The position numbers and the translations under genes are program-made. Source: Helicobacter pylori (lineage in GTDB: Bacteria > Campylobacterota > Campylobacteria > Campylobacterales > Helicobacteraceae). From it: 64,000 nucleotides of DNA. Where the stretch lies: the NCBI GenBank assembly GCA_008032955.1, contig CP032046.1, positions 372,001-436,000 of the forward strand. Reading direction: 5' to 3'. Under the pieces are notes generated by a model. It did no database searches. It was not told the origin of the DNA and saw only the letters and a program-made list of their open reading frames with translations. Below are positions 57,981-64,000 of the stretch, one piece after another (the stretch's first letter is position 1; every line of letters starts with the position of its first letter).

Positions 57981-58625
57981 CTACGCCTTAAAGCTAGCTT
58001 TAGAAACGCAAAATTCTTTTAAAAAACACGCGCCGCATAAGGGGTTTTTAGCCTTGCAGGTGTAGCGGCCAAACAAGATTAAGGCATGGTGGAGTTTGGA
58101 TAGATTGTCTTTAAACAGATCACTCAATTCCTTTTCGGTTTTAATGGGCGTGTTAGCGTTGCTTAAACCTAAGCGGTGCGTCGTGCGGAACACATGGGTA
58201 TCTACGGCTATGTAATTTGCATCAAAGCACACTGAAAGCACCACATTAGCGGTTTTTTGCCCCACGCCATCTAAACTCATCAATTCTTTTTGCGTAGAGG
58301 GGATAACGCCCTTAAAATCCTTAACCACTTTTTGCGCCATATTGATTAAATGCTTGCTTTTGTTGTTGGAATACGAAACGGATTGGATGATCTCTTTAAC
58401 CTCTTCTAAAGAAGCTAAGGCTAAATCGTTCACGCTGGGGTATTTTTCAAATAACTTGGGCGTTATTTGATTCACTCTAGCGTCCGTGCATTGAGCGCTT
58501 AAAATGGTAGCCACTAATAATTCATAGGGGTTTTTATGGTGCAATTCGGTGGTTTGGTTGGGGTAATGTTTTAAAAGCAGCTCTTTGATTTGTTGGGCTT
58601 TTGTTTTAGCGCGTTTTAAGCTCAT
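57981..58625 (-). CDS. nth: Endonuclease III (DNA glycosylase/AP lyase)
   Basis: This 214-residue base-excision repair enzyme removes oxidised pyrimidines. The helix-hairpin-helix with catalytic Lys is LMSLDGVGQKTANVVL (Lys ~120), the catalytic Asp is in AVDTHVFRTTHRLG, and the [4Fe-4S] cluster ligands are in CKAKNPLCGACFLKEFC. Length is normal. It overlaps the FeoA-like gene by 4 bp. Confidence 0.97.
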   Translation of the reverse strand: MSLKRAKTKAQQIKELLLKHYPNQTTELHHKNPYELLVATILSAQCTDARVNQITPKLFEKYPSVNDLALASLEEVKEIIQSVSYSNNKSKHLINMAQKVVKDFKGVIPSTQKELMSLDGVGQKTANVVLSVCFDANYIAVDTHVFRTTHRLGLSNANTPIKTEKELSDLFKDNLSKLHHALILFGRYTCKAKNPLCGACFLKEFCVSKASFKA

Positions 58626-58858
58626 TCTTGCACGCTTTCTTTGATGACAAGGTATTGCGCTTCGTGGGATCTTAAAGCCACTTGAATGCGGTTGATTTTA
58701 ATTGAAAGCGTGGCCTTTTTCATAGAAGAATGCAAAAGGGTGCATTGAACCCCTTCATGGATACCAAAAGAGAGGAAGCGTTTTTTAAGGGCTTCATCGC
58801 AGTTAGCGATTTCTACAATTTCATAAGTTTTGTCTTTAATGGCTTCATTGAGCGTCAT
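58622..58858 (-). CDS. FeoA-domain small protein
   Basis: The 78-residue protein has the SH3-like FeoA fold pattern: YEIVEIANCDEALKKRFLSFGI, then EGVQCTLLH and a C-terminal RIQVALRSHEAQYLVI. FeoA proteins assist the iron transporter FeoB. No feoB is next to it here. It overlaps nth and the AsmA-like gene by 4 bp each, which makes a coupled three-gene unit. Confidence 0.85.
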   Translation of the reverse strand: MTLNEAIKDKTYEIVEIANCDEALKKRFLSFGIHEGVQCTLLHSSMKKATLSIKINRIQVALRSHEAQYLVIKESVQE

Positions 58859-61793
58859 TTTAATTTCCTTTTTGAATCAATGTTTTTTTTGACTTCATCC
58901 ACGATGATGTCAATAGGCGTGAAAATACGGCGCAAGATTTTAAAAGGCGCTTGGATAATATCTGACGCTAAAGTTACTTGGGTTTTAGGTTTATCCAGCG
59001 TGCCTTTGACATTCACATTAGTGGTGATTTTACCTCCTTTTCCTAAAACGAGATAGCCCACGATAGGGATTTTATTTAAGACATTACTCAAAGCCTTGAT
59101 AGTGGAAACTTCTAAATTCAAATCTAATTTGTTTTTGTCCAATTCAATGATCCCATTGCCAGCAATATCAAGCGTTTTGCCGACAAGATCAATTTTTTCT
59201 AACCCTAAATATTCTTTAGTGATCCCAAAAACAACAGATCCTTTTTTGATTTGATAGCCATTAGCCCCTAAATGAGGGTTCCTAAAGACAATGAGGGAGG
59301 GAATGGTGTTGATGAGATTGACCATGTTTTGCATGAGGGCGAAATTCTTTAAGCTTGTGTTTTGGAATTTCAATTCGCCGTTGAAAACTTGATCTTCAAG
59401 AGCCCCAATAAGCGTGAATAAGCCTCCTTCTACGAAATCTTTTTGGAGGATGGTGTTGATATAATCCCCGCTAAAATTATGAGCCTTAAGATACAAAGCC
59501 CCATGCACTAAATCCGCCATGATCATGGCGTTTTTATAATTGCCATCAATTTTCACCCTATCGTCTTGAGCGACAATATCAAGATTTTCTAAAGGAAAAG
59601 GCATTTTTTTATAGATCAGCACGACATCTTTAGCATGGATGCGTGTAGAGATAGGGATAATTTTGTGGGCTTTTTCATAGCGTTGTTTGGCGCTAATGAA
59701 AACATCTTCATCTTGGATTTCTTTAGAGCTAGGCTTTTCTTTTCGTTCTTTGGAGAATAATTCCGCAATAGCTGGCATTTTACTATCTAAGAAATCATCA
59801 ATACTCAAATCAATGTTATTAAGGGTAATATCCTTTTGATCCCCCTTAACTTTTATGGATATGCTTTTGCTTGGAGTATAGACAGAAATTTCATCTTTAT
59901 TGATAGAACCAAATAAAGAGAGGGAATCAAATTGCTTGCCGTTGCTATGATAAATGGGTAAAGTGATTTTCAAATCTTTAGCAAAAAAATCAATATTGAC
60001 AAAATCGCTCGTAGAAACTTCTAAAGAGCCATCTTCTAAGGCGAAATACTTCATAATAGGGGAATAGGGCTTGATTTTTTTCAAATCTTTGATCCTAAAA
60101 ACATAGGCGTTATCCTTAATTTCGCCCTCTAATAAGAGTTGTGGCACGCTCCATTGCATGTGGTTGGGGTTAGAAAAATCAAAATTCAAAGAAAGGTTTT
60201 TAAGAGTGTCTCCTGTAGCGTAGAAAACATCTTTAGTGAATTTATCTTCGCTTTGGGCTTTAATGGTGTCTATGATTTTTCTTCTAAAAACCTCTGAGTT
60301 TTCGCCCTCTTGAATGATAGAATGCAAGCTTTTTAAATCTAAAGAAAATTTAGCAGGCTGTGGGTTATCTTGGGCGTTATTCAAGCCATAAGAACGCATG
60401 TTGATATTATTGTTAGTGTTGAATTGTATTTTATGGACTAAAGAATCTAAAGAAAGGATTTTTTATTCAAGTCTAAAGCGATTTTAGCGTCTAAATCCAG
60501 CATGTTTTCATAGCGGGTGTGGGTAGTTTCTATGTAAATGTATTGGTATTCTTGGGTAATATCTAGGCTTATATTAGCGTTTTGCGTATAAAGGGGGATA
60601 TTATAGAGCGAGAGGGTGCCTTCTTGCAAATTAACGCTACCTTGAACGCTAAATAAGGGGGCGGTGTTTTTCAAGAATTGTAAGGTGAGTTTCAAATCCG
60701 CGCTAGATGGCGTGCTGATTTTATCCAAAGGTAAAACGACTTTATAAGCGCTCAATAAATCCTTAATGCTATCACCATAATAATTAGGGGTCGTTTTTAA
60801 AAAAACCTCCAACTTAGGGGCTTCTAACAAATTGGAAAAAGTGGCGTAAGAGCCGGTTAATTCCATGGTTTCATAAGTGATTTTTTGGGGTTGTATGAGG
60901 AGCTGTTTGTTTTTGAAAATCAATTCGGTTTTATCCATTTTAATGGGCGATAAGCCATCATTAAAAACGACTGAAGGCTTAATCAAAGTGGCTTTAACTA
61001 CAGAATTTTCCAAAAGCGATGGGATAAACTCGCTAGGAGTGAAATTAGCCTTGATTAAAGCGCTATCAATCTTAAAGCTAGCAAATTGGATCTTGTCAAA
61101 AATCCATGTTTTTAAATTTTTTTGCGATTGGCGTTGGAAAAGGGGCTTTAAAAACGCTAGGCTTTTCATTGGAGAAGTGTTGATTTTTAATTCTATGGTT
61201 TTTAAATCGGTTAGCCCTTGCAAATAAATTGCAGCACTGGGTTCAATTAAAGGCTTGACAATCAAATTGAACGCCATTTTCCTAGCTTTGGGTGAATAGT
61301 GGGCGTTGCCATCCACTTGGACTTTAATATCTTTAAAAAGCAGATTGATGATTTTAAGCTTGATGTTTTTATCGTCTTCTAGGGAAAATTCCCCTTTGAC
61401 TCCTGGAAATTCTAACTCGTATTTATTCCCATCAAAAAAGATATTGGCTTTATTTTTATCGTCTAAAATGATTTCTTTGACTTTAAGTTTTTCAAAATAA
61501 GACACCGCCCAAATGCCATAACGGATATTTTTAATCAAATCAGAAACTTCTAAATGCTTTTTAGTGGGTTTTTGATGGAAGAAAGAAGAGAGATCAATGC
61601 GTTCAATTTCTAAAGAAAGCTTGTTATTGAGTTTTAAGTATAATTCAGAAATGCCAAGCTTTCCGATTTTTAAATTTTGTATGTGAATGCCGTTTGAAAG
61701 GGTTTTGTGAATGACAACTAAAAGAGTGAATACTGCCACAAACAAGATAATGACATTAAACACTTTCTTGGATACATGTTTTCTTTTATTCAT
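58855..61793 (-). pseudogene. AsmA-like (DUF3971/YhdP-type) envelope protein, frameshifted in this sequence
   Basis: Two frames (60447-61793 and 58855-60399) form one 979-residue protein if one A is added to the six-A run on the minus strand (plus-strand T run 60459-60464). The joined sequence then reads DLNKKILSLDSLVHKIQFN. An N-terminal membrane segment (KVFNVIILFVAVFTLLVVI) is followed by a long beta-rich periplasmic region (ending VDEVKKNIDSKRKL). The layout is that of AsmA/YhdP proteins that move phospholipid to the outer membrane. Family assignment is by pattern and length. Its 5' end overlaps mltG head-to-head. Confidence 0.75.
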
Positions 61794-62700
61794 CAGTATT
61801 CTTTTTTATTTAAGTATACCAATTTATCCTAACAAAGTGGTGGTTGTCCCGCAAGGTTCGCTCAAAAAAGTGTTTTTTTCTTTGAAAGAGCAAGGCGTGG
61901 ATATTAACGCTTTGGATTTGTTTTTTTTACGCTTAATGGGCATGCCTAAAAAAGGCTATATTGATATGGGCGATGGGGCTTTAAGAAAGGGGGATTTTTT
62001 AGTCCGTTTGATTAAAGCGAAAGCGGCGCAAAAAAGCGTTACTTTAATCCCTGGAGAAACCCGCTATTTTTTCACGCAAATTTTGAGCGAGACTTACCAA
62101 CTAGGAGTTGGCGATCTCAATGAAGCTTATAAAAGCATCGCGCCACGATTGAATGGTGCTGTGATAGAAGATGGGGTGATATGGCCAGACACTTATCATT
62201 TGCCTTTAGGGGAGGACGCTTTTAAAATCATGCAAGCTTTAATCGGTCAATCCATGAAAAAACACGAAGCTTTAAGCAAACAATGGCTTGGATACTACCA
62301 TAAAGAAGAGTGGTTTGAAAAAATCATTCTCGCTTCCATTGTGCAAAAAGAAGCCGCTAATATTGAAGAAATGCCCCTGATTGCGAGCGTGATTTTTAAC
62401 CGCTTGAAAAAAGGCATGCCTTTACAAATGGATGGGGCTTTGAATTACCAGGAATTTTCACACGCTAAAGTGACCAAAGAGCGCATTAAAACCGATAACA
62501 CCCCCTACAATACTTATAAATTTAAGGGCTTGCCTAAAAATCCTGTGGGGAGCGTGAGCCTAGAAGCGATTAGGGCGGTGGTATTCCCTAAAAAAACTAA
62601 CTTTTTGTATTTTGTGAAAATGCCGGATAAAAAACATGCTTTCAGCGCGACTTATAAGGAGCATTTAAAAAATATCAATCTTTCTAATAATCATTTTTAA
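61711..62700 (+). CDS. mltG: Endolytic transglycosylase MltG (YceG)
   Basis: The 329-residue protein has an N-terminal membrane segment (FLLFISILFYLSIPIY) and a YceG domain with GETRYFFTQIL, the catalytic region ASIVQKEAANIEEMPLIASVIFNRL (Glu in QKEA) and a C-terminal PKNPVGSVSLEAIRAVVFP. It cuts nascent glycan strands in the periplasm. Older annotation as aminodeoxychorismate lyase is wrong for this family. GAAAGG eight bases upstream supports the ATG at 61711, which overlaps the minus-strand AsmA-like gene by 83 bp. Confidence 0.93.
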   Translation: MTTKRVNTATNKIMTLNTFLDTCFLLFISILFYLSIPIYPNKVVVVPQGSLKKVFFSLKEQGVDINALDLFFLRLMGMPKKGYIDMGDGALRKGDFLVRLIKAKAAQKSVTLIPGETRYFFTQILSETYQLGVGDLNEAYKSIAPRLNGAVIEDGVIWPDTYHLPLGEDAFKIMQALIGQSMKKHEALSKQWLGYYHKEEWFEKIILASIVQKEAANIEEMPLIASVIFNRLKKGMPLQMDGALNYQEFSHAKVTKERIKTDNTPYNTYKFKGLPKNPVGSVSLEAIRAVVFPKKTNFLYFVKMPDKKHAFSATYKEHLKNINLSNNHF

Positions 62701-62885
62701 AATTAGGGTTAATGGGGCGTTTTTTCTTTTAAATTGGTTAAAAAGTGTTTAGTATTTTCTCATTTTAATTTTAAGTTCTTACTATTAAAGCATTTTAGAT
62801 TTTATTAAAAAAGGCTTGCTACAATTTTAGGCAAATTTTGATTGCTTAGGGCTTAAAATACAGCTTTTAGCACAAAGGAGAATGA
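62701..62885. other. mltG-oorD gap
   Basis: An AT-rich gap with no ORF. It probably carries the oor promoter; TACAATTTTAGG near 62820 is a -10 candidate. AAAGGAG lies 6 bases before the oorD ATG. Confidence 0.45.
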
Positions 62886-63227
62886 ATGGCTAAAATGAAC
62901 GCTCCAGATGGGGTTGCCGTTTGGGTGAATGAAGACAGGTGTAAGGGTTGTGATATTTGTGTGTCGGTATGCCCGGCTGGGGTTCTTGGCATGGGGATTG
63001 AAAAAGAAAGGGTGCTTGGAAAAGTGGCCAAAGTAGCCTATCCAGAGAGCTGTATCGGTTGCGTGCAATGCGAGTTACACTGCCCGGATTTTGCGATTTA
63101 TGTGGCTGACAGGAAGGATTTCAAATTCGCTAAAGTTTCTAAAGAAGCCCAAGAAAGAAGCGAAAAGGTTAAGGCCAATCACTACATGCTTTTAGAAGAG
63201 ACTATTTTAGAAGGGAGAGGCAAATAA
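62886..63227 (+). CDS. oorD: 2-oxoglutarate:acceptor oxidoreductase, delta (ferredoxin-like) subunit
   Basis: The 113-residue protein has two [4Fe-4S] binding motifs, CKGCDICVSVCPAGV and CIGCVQCELHCPDFAI. It carries electrons from 2-oxoglutarate oxidation by the OorDABC complex, which replaces the 2-oxoglutarate dehydrogenase in the H. pylori citric acid branch. AAAGGAG precedes the ATG. The stop overlaps the oorA start by one base (TAATG). Confidence 0.97.
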   Translation: MAKMNAPDGVAVWVNEDRCKGCDICVSVCPAGVLGMGIEKERVLGKVAKVAYPESCIGCVQCELHCPDFAIYVADRKDFKFAKVSKEAQERSEKVKANHYMLLEETILEGRGK

Positions 63228-64000
63228 TGCGTGAGATTATTTCTGATGGGAATGAATTAGTCGCTAAAGCGGCGATTGAAGTGGGGTGTCGGTTTTTTGG
63301 GGGCTATCCTATCACGCCAAGCTCGGATATTATGCATGCAATGAGCGTGGCTTTGCCCAAATGCGGTGGCCATTTTATCCAAATGGAAGATGAAATCAGC
63401 GGGATTAGCGTGTCTTTAGGGGCGAGCATGAGCGGGACGAAGTCTATGACAGCGAGTTCTGGTCCTGGTATTTCATTGAAAGTGGAGCAAATCGGTTATT
63501 CTTTCATGGCAGAAATCCCTTTGGTGATCGCTGATGTGATGCGTTCAGGCCCATCAACCGGGATGCCCACTCGTGTGGCTCAAGGCGATGTGAATTTTTT
63601 AAGACACCCCATACATGGGGATTTTAAAGCCGTCGCGCTCGCTCCTGCTAGTTTGGAAGAAGCTTACACAGAAACCGTTCGCGCGTTTAACCTGGCTGAA
63701 ATGCTCATGACTCCTGTATTCTTGCTCATGGATGAAACCGTGGGGCATATGTATGGCAAGGTGCAAATCCCGGATTTAGAAGAAGTGCAAAAGATAACCA
63801 TTAATCGTAAGGAATTTGTGGGCGATAAAAAAGACTACAAGCCTTATGGGGTTGCACAAGATGAGCCGGCTGTTTTAAACCCTTTCTTTAAAGGCTATCG
63901 CTACCATGTTTCAGGCTTGCACCATGGGCCTATTGGCTTTCCTACTGAAGACGCCAAAATCGGGGGGGATTTGATTGACAGATTATTCCATAAGATTGAA
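63227..64000 (+). CDS. oorA: 2-oxoglutarate:acceptor oxidoreductase, alpha subunit, 5' part
   Basis: The first 258 codons are present and the window ends inside the gene (full length about 375 residues). It starts MREIISDGNELVAKAAIEVG and has the pyruvate/2-oxoacid oxidoreductase alpha motif FFGGYPITPSSDIMHAM and GSMTASSGPGISLK-type sequence. It binds the substrate and thiamine cofactor with OorB. It is cotranscribed with oorD. Confidence 0.97.
   Translation, partial: MREIISDGNELVAKAAIEVGCRFFGGYPITPSSDIMHAMSVALPKCGGHFIQMEDEISGISVSLGASMSGTKSMTASSGPGISLKVEQIGYSFMAEIPLVIADVMRSGPSTGMPTRVAQGDVNFLRHPIHGDFKAVALAPASLEEAYTETVRAFNLAEMLMTPVFLLMDETVGHMYGKVQIPDLEEVQKITINRKEFVGDKKDYKPYGVAQDEPAVLNPFFKGYRYHVSGLHHGPIGFPTEDAKIGGDLIDRLFHKIE

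Noticed and set aside
62853..63068. Minus-strand ORF over oorD
   Set aside because: Antisense of a gene with two clear [4Fe-4S] motifs.

Overview
The window is a piece of a Helicobacter pylori chromosome. It is AT-rich, and it carries most of the cytotoxin-associated gene pathogenicity island (cagPAI) followed by housekeeping genes in the order known from strain 26695 (murI, rho, rpmE ... fliN, nth, mltG, oorD, oorA). The recognition rests on protein sequences and gene order, not on a database search.

Bases 1-27280 are the cagPAI in the standard arrangement: cagY (5' part only, cut by the left edge), cagX, cagW, cagV on the minus strand; cagU, cagT on plus; cagS, cagQ, cagP on minus; cagM, cagN on plus; cagL, cagI, cagH, cagG, cagF, cagE, cagD, cagC, cagB on minus; and cagA on plus. 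Together they encode a type IV secretion system: core complex CagY/X/T/M, inner membrane parts CagW/V/U/N, the ATPase CagE, the VirB2-like CagC, the surface/pilus proteins CagL/I/H, the CagA chaperone CagF and the effector CagA. CagA has a Western A-B-C tyrosine motif set in which the B motif is EPIYT. The island ends with a strong terminator, a copy of a dispersed repeat, an orphan promoter, a 5'-truncated helicase pseudogene, and the 31-bp border sequence that forms the 3' end of murI.

Bases 27250-42701 are mixed-strand core genes: murI, rho, rpmE, rsmI, an RlmB/TrmH-type methyltransferase, a RodZ-like protein, a secreted protein, then fatty acid synthesis (accA, fabF, acpP, fabG), rpsU, a probable envelope protein, a small ribbon-helix-helix protein, a DUF417 membrane protein, dapF and an AI-2E/PerM family protein. 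Bases 42845-61793 are an almost unbroken run of tightly packed minus-strand genes: radical SAM protein, ychF, pepA, DedA, apt, rpiB, a site-2 protease, lepB, folD, an LtaS-like sulfatase, the two Kdo hydrolase subunits, pyrC, tonB, fliO, fliN, nth, feoA-like and an AsmA-like protein. At the right edge mltG, oorD and the 5' part of oorA run on plus.

The main oddity of the assembly is that five genes (cagF, cagE, fabG, an envelope protein gene and the AsmA-like gene) are each broken by what reads as one missing base in a homopolymer. Adding the base back restores the lengths I know for cagE (983), cagF (268) and fabG (247). Because fabG should be essential, base-calling error is the first explanation to test. 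Biological points worth following are: a 16-codon leader ORF in frame with and just upstream of cagV, which itself has no visible ribosome binding site; an unlisted 26-aa membrane peptide between fabG and acpP; a degenerate cagQ-like ORF before cagQ; a 43-bp sequence shared exactly by the cagA 3' flank and the fabF-acpP gap; and a cagA leader that appears to lack the +59 motif. I did not find a wholly unknown multi-gene system.
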